In this document: positions 33,345-44,444 of the stretch, in pieces
Numbering within the stretch: position 1 is the stretch's first letter
Layout of the letters: every line of letters starts with the position of its first letter
Source of the DNA: Thelonectria olida
Lineage: Eukaryota > Ascomycota > Sordariomycetes > Hypocreales > Nectriaceae
Assembly: GCA_020736575.1 (NCBI GenBank)
Contig: JAGPYM010000023.1
Coordinates: 496,001 to 560,000 of the forward strand
Reading direction: 5' to 3'
DNA length: 64,000 nt
Made by a program: the position numbers and the translations under genes
Notes under the pieces: generated by a model
What the model was told of the DNA's origin: nothing
The model's database searches: none
Seen by the model: only the letters and a program-made list of their open reading frames with translations

Positions 33345-33868
33345 GGCAGAATCCCGACTCGAATTCCGCATTCATATTTATTCCAGCTTTCTGATGGCCC
33401 GATATTGTATTCCTTCATGACTTCCCCGAGGTTCCCAAAGAACTGATTGAGGTTATCAACATTAGAGGCTTCAAATGACTTGCGTGCTTTGGAAACAGCC
33501 TTAAGGAATGTCTTCTTAAGTTCCTTATGTTGTTCTCGAAACCTAGGATACCACATCCTAGATAGAGGCGTGTTGATGCCTCAGCTTCGAAGCAATTCCA
33601 TTGTGGCCTCTTCAACTTGACTTTTTTCAGCCGGGAAACCCGACCTTTCGAGCCACGATGATAGCTGCAGCCTTAATTTTTTCGGTTCTATGCATCTGCA
33701 GGGGTCTTTGCAGCCCTTGGAAGGTTTCGGACGCGTGCCATAATCGGCGCTGTTCTGGGTTGTCGTGAAAAGGTTACAATTTGGTGGTATTTTACGAGGA
33801 ACGCGGACAGGACAGATCAAAAACAGCTGTCCCGCATTTTTGTGCTTGTCCCTCATTTTTGTGACCAA
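33345..33868 (-). pseudogene. pogo-like transposase fragment
   Basis: The minus strand encodes a CENP-B-type HTH end (VEEATMELLRS) and then GINTPLSRMWYPRFREQHK with KARKSFEASNVDNLNQFF and GPSESWNKYECGIRVG, the region before the first catalytic Asp of Fot/Pot-type pogo transposases. One in-frame TGA (about 33581-33583) stands where CGA (Arg) would be expected. The catalytic core is missing beyond 33345. Confidence 0.72.
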
Positions 33869-33937
33869 CTAAGAGGCGAGTGCCTCTTGGTGTGCCGGCG
33901 GGCCAAAAGCCCACCCTTACACCAACGGGTAGTTTTG

Positions 33938-34007
33938 GTTGCCGAAGGTTAGTTGCCGAAGGTTAGTTGCCGAAGGTTAGTTGCCGAAGGTTAGTTGCCG
34001 AAGGTTG
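33938..34007 (+). repeat. 14-bp tandem repeat, five copies
   Basis: The unit GTTGCCGAAGGTTA is repeated five times, the last ending in TTG. It lies near the pogo fragment and may be a sub-terminal transposon repeat. A 12-bp inverted pair (GAGGCGAGTGCC/ CTC-type) was not confirmed. Confidence 0.8.
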
Positions 34008-34238
34008 GTTGTTAAAAATACCTCTCTGTGGTCCAGTCTATAAGGAAATATGTATCGCCTCTCACTCCTTCTATTTATAATTAATAGCTTACCTAGCCTC
34101 GTATTAATATTAAAGGTGTGTTAACGGTAGTTCTACTGTAAAAAGAAAAAAATTTAATCTTAGTCCATAAGCCTACGTGGACCCCTCAATCTTTCTAGCT
34201 CGTTCATAAACAGAGGTGGTAAAGATCTCAAACCTGAA

Positions 34239-35213
34239 TCATCGCTGCGACCTCAGAATATAGCCGCTGATTTGGAGGTATGTGGTCCGGAAAGTCGTCC
34301 ATATATCCCGAAGCCCATATAAGTTAATATATTTAGGCCAATATGGCTCATTGTGAACCACTGCGTCAACTAACTGCGTTATTACGTCCTGAGGTGCTGA
34401 TATGAAGGTTCTACATTCGCCAAAATCCATTAACCATAGCTTAATGTTGCCTTTATTACCGCGGCCGAGGATAAACTCTACCCCTGCAGCGTCAACACCG
34501 CAACGCCAGTGGAATATGGCAAGAGCAGCACCCATGGTAGATGATAGCGCCTGGATGTTGACCTGCTCAGAGTTCAAGAGGTCGACATAGGCGATACGGT
34601 CGCGCAAATCCGCAGTCCGTTTGTGAGTGAGAGGAGGCTTTGTATCGCCCATGTATACTTTTGCCAGAAAGTGCTCTTCGTCAAGATTATGAACGTCTCG
34701 ATGCCGCAGGTTAGGTAAATGCCGTCTGATCAGCTGTCGGGCGTGGGCCTCGCTAAAAGGGCGAATGTATTCCATCGTGAATCCGGCGGCCTTCTTCGAG
34801 ACGCCATTAATAGATTTGAACATTCTATCGTAGTGGGAGTCGGATATTTTTGGGTAGAAGTGATAGCATTCTGGGACGCAAGGAAGATCAAGCTTGACTC
34901 CGCCGTTGGCGAGTCCTTCGTGGAGTCCCCTGAAAGCAAGTGCAATCTCAACATGGAGTTCATATTCCCGGCGCAACACAGTGGAATTTTTTAACACCTT
35001 AACAGCGCGGAGTGGAGTGGTAGGAGCAGTAAGATAAACCGATGCAGTCGATTTTTGGGCGAGGAGACGAGCTTGGGGTTCGGATGGGGTAGGGGGGATG
35101 CGCCATATCGCTCCCCAGAGTCGACCAAGGCAAATCCAGAGGATATGCAAAATTCCCATCGGACGTTGGATCACGCTTGAGGTCTTGTTCATTGTTGGGA
35201 GTGAGGACCACAT
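34239..35213 (-). CDS. DUF3669-family protein (kinase-like fold)
   Basis: Single-exon frame, 324 residues from the ATG at 35213. The open frame continues upstream only with a TTG. The Ala/Val-rich N-terminal part (SVYLTAPTTPLRAVKVLKNS) resembles a kinase N-lobe with Lys, followed by VPECYHFYPK and GFTMEYIRPFSE. The family hallmark is near the C-terminus: LAIFHWRCGVDAAGVEFILG, then LWLMDFGECRTF (DFG-like), and VVHNEPYWPKY. DUF3669 proteins are abundant, expanded and uncharacterised in fungi. A phosphotransferase role is inferred only from these motifs. The gene looks intact. Confidence 0.75.
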   Translation of the reverse strand: MWSSLPTMNKTSSVIQRPMGILHILWICLGRLWGAIWRIPPTPSEPQARLLAQKSTASVYLTAPTTPLRAVKVLKNSTVLRREYELHVEIALAFRGLHEGLANGGVKLDLPCVPECYHFYPKISDSHYDRMFKSINGVSKKAAGFTMEYIRPFSEAHARQLIRRHLPNLRHRDVHNLDEEHFLAKVYMGDTKPPLTHKRTADLRDRIAYVDLLNSEQVNIQALSSTMGAALAIFHWRCGVDAAGVEFILGRGNKGNIKLWLMDFGECRTFISAPQDVITQLVDAVVHNEPYWPKYINLYGLRDIWTTFRTTYLQISGYILRSQR

Positions 35214-35454
35214 ATCAGACCTGGTGAGGGTAGTGTGCCTCTTAAAAGATTGATATGTGGTAGTTACGCAACTATTAAATACGAACAAAGGATGAGGCGA
35301 CAATTATTAAGAATGCAACGCTAGGTTTAACGTAATAGAACGCAATCATGACATCAGCTTTGTGCATACCTAGTCGATGCCTTATTGCGTGGCCCGTCAT
35401 GTCGATGTCACTCTTTTGCCGACATGGGACGTCTACGGTCGCTGGCTGTGCAGC

Positions 35455-35612
35455 AGGTATTATTGACACTGAGCACGACGCTTTCCACCTCGCTGCGGCA
35501 ATTTTGGAGGTCGCTGACTGGGGCTTTGCTCCAAAGCTCGGATTTTTCGTATTGGACAATGCAGGAAATAATGATACAATGATGAGATCAGATCTCTTTC
35601 TCTTGGTAAGTA
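35455..35612 (+). pseudogene. hAT transposase fragment
   Basis: The plus strand reads AAAILEVADWGFAPKLGFFV, LDNAGNNDTMMR, the segment around the second catalytic Asp of fungal hAT transposases. Neither the zinc finger nor the dimerisation domain is present. Confidence 0.6.
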
Positions 35613-36339
35613 TGATTCACTGTCTCTTCTGACTGGTCCTAACACCCACAGGCCTTCTGCGCCGATTTGACATCGGGCAAATATCGCCATTACGGACCGT
35701 CGCAACCGACTTGGGAGTGATGTGATTGAAGTACTGGAATGGTACGACCAGGACGAGAAAAAGGGTTCTAAAGTTCCGGTCGATTCCGCGTCGAGTCTTT
35801 GATCGATCTCACTCCATTCTCTAAGCTTCGAGAAGGCCTCAATTTCTAGACTACTACAACCAGCGTACCAAGGTCAATCCAAGCCGTCATTGTGCGGTGT
35901 AATGTTGAGAGAGATTTGCGCCGGCCATCTTTGAAGTCTTCAATCTCACCAGCGAGATAAAACCTTGGTAGTGGTGCTCTACTTGGACTCGTACGTGGTC
36001 CCAGTTTTGGTACTCCCGTGTTTGACGTTGACCTCAAAACTGGGCCGCTTTCCCATTTTTAGTACTTTGTCCTTGCCCTCACCTGTGACGTTTCTAATTA
36101 TACGCGCCGACAAAGCTCCACGGGATCTGGTCATTTCGTCTGAGGTAATGCCATCTGTTTAGGAGAGGTCGAATAAACAGAAGAGCTGACGGGACCTTGT
36201 CGAAGGCCAAGGCGAAGAGAACACGAAGGACAGGGGGACCAACGGCAGCGGACATGAGGGAGCGAAGCAAGCCTAGGGCAGAGCATGGGTGTCGTGAATT
36301 GATATGATACTCCGCCCTTCTGTATCGAAGCTCTCCTCG

Positions 36340-36470
36340 TCGCCCTTTGGCTCCCGCGGCTAGCAGCTTCTCGATAACCTCCCGGTGGCCTCCCCTAGCC
36401 GCCCATTGGAGCGCAGTAGCCCGTCCATAACGAGCATGGAACTGTGCTTGTGTAAGTTGAGGAGCTGAAG
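36340..36470 (-). pseudogene. Single ankyrin repeat fragment
   Basis: The minus strand reads ARYGRATALQWAARGGHREV followed by IEKLLAAGAKGR, one ankyrin repeat. The continuation does not look like repeats. It is probably a fragment. Confidence 0.4.
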
Positions 36471-36564
36471 CAAGGTACAATTTTAGAAACCCAGTACTAA
36501 TTATACGTTCAAATGTGAACTACACAATGCTGATCTAATTAGAGGAGAGTGATCTCTTTGCTTT

Positions 36565-36960
36565 GAACTTTTTTCTGATTAGGTTGTATTGGTTGTTTAT
36601 AGAGATGTCCCTTGAAGAAGGCCAGCATTGTGCAATGACTCATGTCCTTCGATGCAGCCTTCTAGCGCGGCAAGCAGAGCCACACGAGAGCTTGCTTTGT
36701 AGATTGGCTTCCCATAGTCACGAAGAATGACCCGCCGATGTACTCGGTTTGGCAGCACTTCGACGCTTGCCTTTGTTGGAGATACTGAATAAGATCGCTT
36801 GCTCGGCGGCAGAGCGGCGTCAGTTCCGCTGGACGGCCGCTTCACGCCAGCGCTGCTGCTTCGCCCTTTGCGCGAAACACTAGATGCGCTCGCACTTGAC
36901 GGCAACATCGGGCGTCCCGGTCGATAATTTGTAGCTTTTGTGATGCCCGTTTGCGGCGGC
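36565..36960 (-). pseudogene. FunK1 protein-kinase fragment
   Basis: The minus strand carries a Ser-rich segment (ALPPSKRSYSVSPTK), then NRVHRRVILRDYGKPIYKAS and LLAALEGCIEGHESLHNAGLLQG, the FunK1 region leading into the catalytic loop. At about 36608 one base is missing, so the expected GDIS(I)NN motif appears only after a frameshift (DISINN in the next frame). Beyond that the sequence decays. N-terminal kinase parts are not seen. Confidence 0.75.
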
Positions 36961-37055
36961 CCGCGACAATGGTGTCCGGCCATTCCCATCTTTCGACTCG
37001 AGAAATGGAGAAAAACGTCGGTGACTTGGCTCTCTATTGGCTGTGATCTCGGGCT

Positions 37056-37103
37056 AAGGGAGTCTAGAAATGGACCAAAATTCACGGTGGGGAGAGTAAT
37101 GCT
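37056..37103 (-). repeat. Dispersed repeat, family B, copy 2 (partial)
   Basis: Inverted copy of the first half of the 5586-5730 repeat: ACTCTCCCCACCGTGAATTT followed by TGGTCCATTTCTAGACTCCC. Confidence 0.55.
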
Positions 37104-37356
37104 AGTCCCACTTCGCCTCGAGGAGGTGCTGTGGCTGATATGGTAATGATTGTGGCAGCGCCACATTGCACAGGTTGACGCGTTGAACGAATCGCGTCAG
37201 TCCAACACAAACTTTTCAACCGGCGCAATACTGTACACCATTCCGGGATCTCATAGGTCTCTTTTGTTGTCCTATGGTTATGTCGAGCGCAAAGTCTAGG
37301 CTTGCTAATCTTAATGTCGCATTTTTAGACCCCTTTCAACCTCACCATTGACAACT

Positions 37357-38070
37357 ATGACGCCAGCCCGACATAGCAGCATCGGCCGTGATATCATCCG
37401 CGGTATTGATATTGATCAAGACTACAAGCGAAGCCTCGATACCGATGCCATCGCCCGGTCCTCCGAGCCCAAAACCACCGAGACTATCACTTCTCCGAAA
37501 GAAGCCTTGGTCGATACCCAAACACCCCAAAAGCAAACCGAGCTGGATTCCATCGCCGAGCCCAACGAAGCCGACCCAGCCGAACTTAGTGCCACGCGCG
37601 ATATTGTTATAGATCTCGACGAAGCCGAGATTGACTCATTGGAGACTCATCGCGTCGATCAAGCCAATGCCACAGTTGATATCTTAGTTAAATGGGGAAA
37701 CGGCGAGCAGTCTTGGGAGCCTGAATGGAGCCTCCAACAACAAGTCCCTGTGCTTATCTACAAGTACTGGGACACTGTCGGTGGACGTGATGCTGCCACT
37801 GGCCTGGATGTGTATCACGTCTTCCGCGTTCTCGAGCAGACTGCGCTGCCTCGGACGAAGGAGGACTTCAGATACCGGGTTCAGTGGGTGGGCTATCGTC
37901 GCAACGAGTCAACTTGGGAGTATAAGAGCAAACTCGCGCAGATTGCGCCCGAAGAGCTTATCAAGTTCGAAGCCAAGAACCAGTCTGTTCCAGAGGCTCC
38001 GGCCCGGAAGCCCAAGCGCGGGATTGCTCGTAGTTCTAGGCGTCCTAGGAAGAAAGCCAGTCTTACTTGA
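37357..38070 (+). CDS. Double chromodomain-type protein
   Basis: Intronless gene, 237 residues from the ATG at 37357. The N-terminal 80 or so residues are acidic and disordered. A chromo-like module follows (IDSLETHRVDQANATVDILV, KWGNGEQSWEPEW, then VLIYKYWDTVGGRDAATGLD). A second one is better conserved (YHVFRVLEQ...FRYRVQWVGYRRNESTWEYK). A basic tail (KPKRGIARSSRRPRKK) ends the protein and could contact DNA. Such proteins would read histone methyl marks. Aromatic-cage residues are visible only partly (F/W/W in the second module). Some fungal copies derive from LTR-retrotransposon integrases, but no integrase is present here. It appears intact. Confidence 0.72.
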   Translation: MTPARHSSIGRDIIRGIDIDQDYKRSLDTDAIARSSEPKTTETITSPKEALVDTQTPQKQTELDSIAEPNEADPAELSATRDIVIDLDEAEIDSLETHRVDQANATVDILVKWGNGEQSWEPEWSLQQQVPVLIYKYWDTVGGRDAATGLDVYHVFRVLEQTALPRTKEDFRYRVQWVGYRRNESTWEYKSKLAQIAPEELIKFEAKNQSVPEAPARKPKRGIARSSRRPRKKASLT

Positions 38071-40161
38071 GCGATCGCTTGAAATATCAAACGATTCAGT
38101 TATAGTACATCCAGCCTTGGCGACTACCACTCCCATTTCGTTGCGTGAATACTTAAAGGAGGTGAAGACCTCGAGTCTGGTGGCTTGTACCATTTTACCG
38201 ATGTCTCGTTTTGCCGTCATAGTGAAACCATAGCTAGTGGGATCGCTTTTAATGGAACACCCCAGAGTCCACTCACCACGTTCGAAGGAGCGAACCGCCA
38301 GCGCCCGCCACAAGTCCTTTGGTCACGCCCGTAAGAAAAAAGGAACAATGGAGGGCTTCTGAAATCCGGGGGCAGAACCAGAGCGTTACGTCTGCTGACT
38401 AACACCAACTAACAGCGGCGCTCGTTGGTAATGTCTTTTCGGGAGAAACATAGTCAAAGTTGCCGGCAACCAATCACCAAGCCGAGGTTTACCGAGTCCA
38501 GGCATGGATGCTTGTTCGAGGAACACGACTCCAGACTAGAGATCTGGGAAAGTGAGAGAGCACACTCATGACTCACACAAGTACACGCTCACAAGAAACA
38601 TGCACAAGCGCATGCTAATAATGTATCGCAGCCCAAGTCTCACACAGGTCAGAACTCTTTCCTTGCTTCTTCATTCGTGCGCGGACATTTCGCTTAGAAA
38701 CCATCCTTCCCCTCCTCTCCACTCCCTGCAGGCCTTGTTGAGACTCCCCCACTCTCAGCTCACAGCTTGCTCTCTCGCTTGACCATGATAGGGAGACCCA
38801 AACAGAAAAGGAAAAGCGCCAACGAGCCACAAGCAGGCAAAAAATGGAAAAATTAAAATAAACTTTCGGTCCAGATCGCGACTCTCGCTCTCACTCTCAA
38901 GTCCTGATCCAAGCCTCTGTGGTCCATGTCCACTCCCAAGCCCAGGTCTTACATGTTTTGCCTCACGTTAGTTCTTACCGAACCTTTGTTGGTGGCCATC
39001 CTTTCATCCCAGATATGTGCACACAGTCAAAGAAAAGAATATCGTCATCAGTAATCAATATCGCTTGGCAACGCACCTCCAAAAGGCCAATCATTGGAGC
39101 TTTCTTCGCTTTCCGATGAGCCCTTGTCGGGCTTGTCGGAGTTTGACAGGCTTCTTTTCCGATGCTAGTCGTTACATCCCGTATGGCTTGATTTAGCGCC
39201 ATCATCCCGTTGTCTTTGGCTTCATCAGGGATCTCTTTGGCAGTCAGGAGGCAGATACTATGCAGATGTATCGTGTCCCACGTGACCCCTGCAGGTCAGT
39301 GGTGACATCAGAGATACATGTCACGTCGGAATAGCCTCAATCAACAGCCTAGGCGGCCTGGGATGATTGGGTAACCAACTGGGGCTGCGATCGTTGCATG
39401 TAGCGATTTGTACCAAGGGCGATCGCGGGTACTTCTGCAACAAGAAAAATTAGGCGTTAAATGATGCGGTTTTTATGTATCTCGCACCTACCATCTGAGC
39501 GCTGACGATTGGTCGTAATCCCTGTCGGTGCAAAGCCATCTGCCTCCTGACTGCCAAAGAGATATAGGCGCACACTAAGGTAGCCCCTGAAGCCACACTC
39601 TGCCAGTCACCATACTGTACCTCCAATTGGCTAGGCCAAACGAGAGATTGCAGATGGACTTGCACTTCCCAAGTTCCGACGGCCTCCGAACTCAGAGTCT
39701 GAGCGCCCAAGCCCTTACACCCTCTTAACACTAGCCCGTCTGTTAGTCCCGGCGAGTGTCTGTTTGTTGGCCTCTAGAGGTGGCCACCTATTATGCACAA
39801 GGCGCGAAAGGGCAATGTTGCCTACCATCCCTTCGAGTGCTGCTGTTCAATGGACAATCATCCCAGGTAAACTAAGGAATGGGCCAGCCTGTTCTGGTTA
39901 CAAGCTCCGCAAGAAGTAATGCCCATCTATCTACGGAGTACCTCAGCCGAGTTCCCAACAAGATACGTCTCCCTGCTCCGTACCTACCTACCTGCCTACT
40001 TACCCACGTAGCTACTGCGTATGCACCCGGTAGTCTACGGTGCCACTTAAGAACCACCCGTGTCCCATCATGCTCCACGCAGCCAAGTAAGGATCCTCGT
40101 TTCTCTCCCATACAGCGCCAGCAACCCGTCGTTGCTCCTCCGTGGGTTTCTGAATCCCGAC
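38071..40161. other. Two kilobases without a recognised gene
   Basis: Only short frames. One at 39205-38975 (minus) has no known motif. Short ACCT-type microsatellite-like DNA lies at 39980-40010. This interval should hold the promoter of the downstream MHYT gene. Confidence 0.4.
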
Positions 40162-43068
40162 ATGCCTTCCCATGACTTGTTTCGCGAGTACCAGGGTCAA
40201 ATCGTGCCCCAGAGCTACAATGCCAGCCTTGTTGCTCTCAGTTACGTCGTCAGCCTGGTCGGCGCTGGCTCGACCCTCGAGCTCATCAACAGGAGAACAG
40301 CTTTCCGGGGTCTCTTCAACCAGTATGCCACACCCTCATCCCATGCTCGCAGGACAATTATACTGACTCAAGATCAGCCTCTTGCTCGTGAGCTCTGCTG
40401 TCACCATGGGCGGAGTAGCCATCTGGTGCATGGTAAGTTGCAGTTATCATAAACCTTACATATAAATCCCATCCCATAATTCCTCGGACGCTCACCATCT
40501 GCTTCCCTCCATCAGCACTTCGTCGGAAACAGAGCCATCGACCTTGCCAACGGAGAGCCCGAGATGCAGATCGCCTACTCTAGCGGATTCACAGCCGTAT
40601 CCTTCTTCGTCCCTATCCTCGTCTTGCTCGCAGCCTTTCTCGCTATCGGCACCAACAATGCCGTTTCCTGGTGGAGAATTATTGTTGGTGGTTTCCTCTG
40701 CGGCACGGCCGTCTGCGGCATGCACTACCTCGGAAATGCTTCCATCGAAAACTACACCTGCGTATATCGACCAGCCTATGTTGTCGGAGCTGCCTTCATC
40801 GCTGTCGTTGCCAGCAACGTTGCTCTCGCCATGTTTTTCGTCTTCAGAGCCATGTGGGCCAATGCGTGGTGGAAGCGAGCTATCTCAGCCGTTTTCCTTG
40901 CAGGTGCCGTGTCAGGGATGCATTGGTGTGCTGCCATGGGAACTCGATATCGGCTTAAAAACATCAAGCCTGAAGGCAATGAGCACTCAAGGAGCGCAAC
41001 TGTCATCGTTGTCATTTGTCTTGTCAGTATAATGTGGCCCGGTAGCAGTAAGGAAATGGCTGATCGGTATAGTCCCTTGGTGCTTGCTTCATCATTGCCG
41101 TCTCTGCCATTCTTCGGGCAAGGAATTTGATGAAGTCGGCACTCCGAGCCCAACAGGTCACACTAGGCGCAGCCGTCTTTGATAACGGTGGTAGAATCCT
41201 CGTCGATCCTGATGGATTTATTCCCAGCACCGTCGTTACCGACTCCCTCTTGGAAAAGGTAAGTGTTTGGCAGAGTTACACTTCTACGGCCAGAGCCCCT
41301 GACTGACTCTACCAAGAATACCAAGGAAGGATTCGACATAGGTCACCCACTCTTCCAGTGGATGTTCCAAGCATCGAGAAACTGGAGCATAATCTCAACC
41401 CTAGTTGGCGGCATGAGGCGGCATGTGTCACAGCTGCCGCACTCGGGCACCCATAAACATAGACGGCGTGGTATTCAGCTCATTAGCGAGCACGGCGAGA
41501 TGATTGAGCAGCACGACGTCATATTCAGGGAGTTGTTTTGTCTCGCCGCAGCAGCGCTGGCAGACCGACTCAGAGAGGATCTTACTTCGGTAGGCGTCTT
41601 GTGGGATGAGGTTCTTCCCACGGGAGCAAACAGCATGTGGTCACAGACAGCAGCTCACAAAAGCCCTCAGGAAAGTCACGGATCGGGGAACGGAGACGTG
41701 CACGAAAACGAACAGGGCGGCTTGAATGTGGCAGAAAAGGGTCTCGAATCCTGGCAACCAGACTCTGGACGCGGATCCCTAATGTTGCTCATCCGCCGCG
41801 TTGAGTCTGATCGAGACGCCGAGCGCTTTGTGTCGGCTGGCTATCGTTTCGCTGAGCCTCATCAGGTGAGCGACATTATCAAGTCGAGTATGCAGATCCA
41901 GACTCCAGAGTTCGAGACGAAACTTCGATCCATGTGGACGTATACGACAGAGCAGAACCAGACGCCTCCAGGAGTTCACCTGGGTTTCTTTGCCATCCGA
42001 GCCCGTGTCAGCTCCGGGTTTGAGGTCCTGGTCCGAAAGGGTGCCCACCATCTACTCCCATCCATGGCTCTTCCGGCCAAGGCCCTCGAGAAGTGGCACG
42101 CGCAGTTTCTCAGGAGGTTTGAGAACATGTCTGTTTCCAAGGTACTCCAGGGTTTGAAGGAGGAGGCCTCACTGCAACGAAGCGCCCAAGAGACAGAGTT
42201 CGCATGTCAGCTCTCAGACACAATCAAAGCGCTACGGGAGTGGACACAGGAGCCCCTATTTGCAGACGCCGTCCTCACGTCCACCATCGTTCGTGTGCCT
42301 TGCCGAGGTGACAAAGCGCAGGATGAGGCCACCATGATCGCGATGCGACTGGTGATTCCCATTCACTCGGTACTCTCGAGTCAAAACTGTGAGTTTGTGC
42401 CTCTCAGCTTCTTCAAGATGCGCCAGGTGTCGGCGCAGTTTCAACAAGAGTTCACCCGAGGCGTGCATCAAGAGTTTGGGCATGTTGTCAAACTCGGGGA
42501 CCAGCGTGAGGGATCTCAAGCTAGCGGGCACGGACGGTCAGCCAAGTTCTGGCCGTTTGGACGGAACGACAGTTCGGTGGCAACCAAGTTAAACAGGAGG
42601 ACCATGGCGGCAGTGGGCAGACGACGATTCTCCCCACCCGATTCCACACGGTCTAGTTCGACGATTAACCTTCGTCCGTCTGGTAATGTCAACCGGACAA
42701 GGTCGATAGACTCGGCAGATAGTTCGGGCACATATCCGGCAGCACAGGAAGATGAAGCCCAGGCGACGCCATCATATGGGGGCATCATGGTGTTTCAAGA
42801 AATCACGATTGATGTTGAAGAAGCAAAGGCAAGGGGAGCGGCAGGCCCTGGATCTGACGGCACCGACACCGTCACGATCGAACCGACCAACTCGAAAACA
42901 TCGCCAGCAGCAGGGATCGAGCTACAGTCGATGGGCCATATCGAAACCAACGTGCCGGCGGGCTCACAAGTACAGGTGTCCATCGACATTGCGGCGCGTA
43001 AGGGATCTGTAGGCCCTGCATCATCTTTTGTGGATATTCTATTTTCTGAGACTGTTGAGAGCCGGTAG
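40162..43068 (+). CDS. MHYT-domain multi-pass signalling protein
   Basis: Five exons in frame: 40162-40322, 40378-40432, 40516-41022, 41073-41258 and 41317-43068, giving 886 residues. The introns are 55, 83, 50 and 58 bp. The N-terminus starts in the membrane (YNASLVALSYVVSLVGAGST). The MHYT motifs appear in order: MGGVAIWCM joined by splicing to HFVGN, CGTAVCGMHYLGNA and AGAVSGMHWCAAMGT. That is about seven helices, with paired Met/His residues thought to bind a metal such as copper. A PAS-like stretch follows (TLGAAVFDNGGRILVDPDGF). A long cytoplasmic region ends in Ser-rich, probably disordered sequence. In bacteria MHYT domains sense gases or metals and feed cyclic-di-GMP enzymes. Here no such enzyme is attached. 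The gene appears intact. Confidence 0.88.
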
Positions 43069-43089
43069 GAAACGATGAGACGCGATTAA

Positions 43090-43541
43090 TTGCTGCACTG
43101 TCACACTGAGAGTGTGATGTATGCGCGCGTTTATCTGGATAATATGTATATTGCTTGGACTTTTGGCTTTCACTGCCTTGTTTGGACTACGGCTTTGGCC
43201 CTCCACCTCCTGAAATTGACGCCGCGGCCATGTTGTCCTCGCAATCGCCCTCGACGCCCAACTTCCCTGCCTGGTCCATGGCCGCCAAGCCGCAACCCAG
43301 CGACCTGACCATGCAGTTCCTGCAGCAGCCCGGCGTCTTAAGCAACACGGATCTGGTGTACCAGGGCCTTGTCGAGTCCGAGTTTGAGACCATCAATCCT
43401 CCCACCCTGTCGTGTCTCAACCCCGAGGTCATAATGGGCATGAGCGATCCGATGGTCGATTGCTTCGCTGCCGTAGCTAGAGCAGATCATCGGATCGCTC
43501 TTCGTGACTCACTCTCAACCGGATGCAAGAAACTAGTCTAG
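43090..43541 (+). other. Unrecognised open frame
   Basis: A 128-codon frame from 43155 without an ATG at its start reads PPPEIDAAAMLSSQSPSTPN and AWSMAAKPQPSDLTMQFLQQ. The G/C-rich codon use hints at a former coding exon. No family is recognised. Confidence 0.25.
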
Positions 43542-43660
43542 GGTGAACAGCCCATAGCTACAAGGGCATTCCTGTTCATCAAGTTGGGCTAATATAATTT
43601 TTTTATTTTAAAAAATAAAAAAGACAAGTAAATAGTCTACACCGTGAGAAAGGGCTAGTA

Positions 43661-43999
43661 TTAGCCGCCTTTCACCTTATGTCGGAGCCACAGGTAGCTT
43701 GGGCCATTGCCGACGGCCCTACTGATGTCATTCGGGGTCTCTACGCTCGTTTCTCCTTCCAAGGGATAGACTCTCTCCTTTGACAATAGCAAGTGCACGG
43801 CTGACGCCAGAGTAACAAGATATACAAGCTGAGCTATTGGAGTGGGAAATGAAGGATCGGTAGTAGAGTTATAATCGTAGTGCCTGTTTTTCCGACGCAA
43901 CACGATGTAAACATCTGCTTCATAACGACGACTCATCTGATCACATCTTTTCATTAAACGTTGGGTTGCTCGGACAAAATTTGCCAAAGTGTATTGCAT
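43661..43999 (-). CDS. Small MADS-box-like protein
   Basis: ATG at 43999. Exon 1 (43999-43826) reads LANFVRATQRLMKRCDQMSR, RYEADVYIVLRRKNRHYDYN and DPSFPTPIAQL. This resembles the compact MADS-like family of small fungal proteins (basic helix, then an A-D-V-Y-[IL] strand). A 48-bp intron (43825-43778, GTATAT...AAAG) is a multiple of three and has no stop, so it is hidden in the open frame. Splicing gives IAQLERVYPLEGE, which fits the family better than the hydrophobic read-through. The spliced product is 96 residues. The family assignment is from memory. Confidence 0.5.
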   Translation of the reverse strand: MQYTLANFVRATQRLMKRCDQMSRRYEADVYIVLRRKNRHYDYNSTTDPSFPTPIAQLVYLVTLASAVHLLLSKERVYPLEGETSVETPNDISRAVGNGPSYLWLRHKVKGG

Positions 44000-44180
44000 G
44001 CGGGGTCGGTCAGATTAGCAGCAACCGGATCTCAGAGTTCCGGCAGTCGTGGTGGGCTCAGGATGATAAAACAAAAAGGATTGGTGGTATTGAAAGGTCT
44101 AAGTTATGTGTCCTGTGAGGAGCACAGCTGAGTCCAGCTATGTAGTATCGACATCTCAGTCACCAGCAGATCGGACCCTC

Positions 44181-44444
44181 TTAGTCATGCGGTCTCAACA
44201 ATAAGAAGGTGAGCTCTCTTACAAGAGGGTCAGAGATGATTTTGACATACTCCCTTCTCTTCTTGTAGGCATAAGTGCCTGCCTGGTCAACTTCTACCCA
44301 GAATTCCTCAAGGGCTAGATTCCAGCAGCGGACAATCGATGGCTCGTTCGTCGCATCGGGAACAGGCCCAGGGCAGCCAGCTCTAAACCCCCTGGGAGTA
44401 CAATTCTTCTCAAGCCTCGAGGGGCTGGAGATAACCTCATCCAC
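44181..44444 (-). pseudogene. Hypothetical protein fragment
   Basis: The minus strand reads CWNLALEEFWVEVDQAGTYA and KKRREYVKIISDPLVRELTF. This looks like protein sequence under past selection, but the family is not identified and no convincing start is present. Confidence 0.35.
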
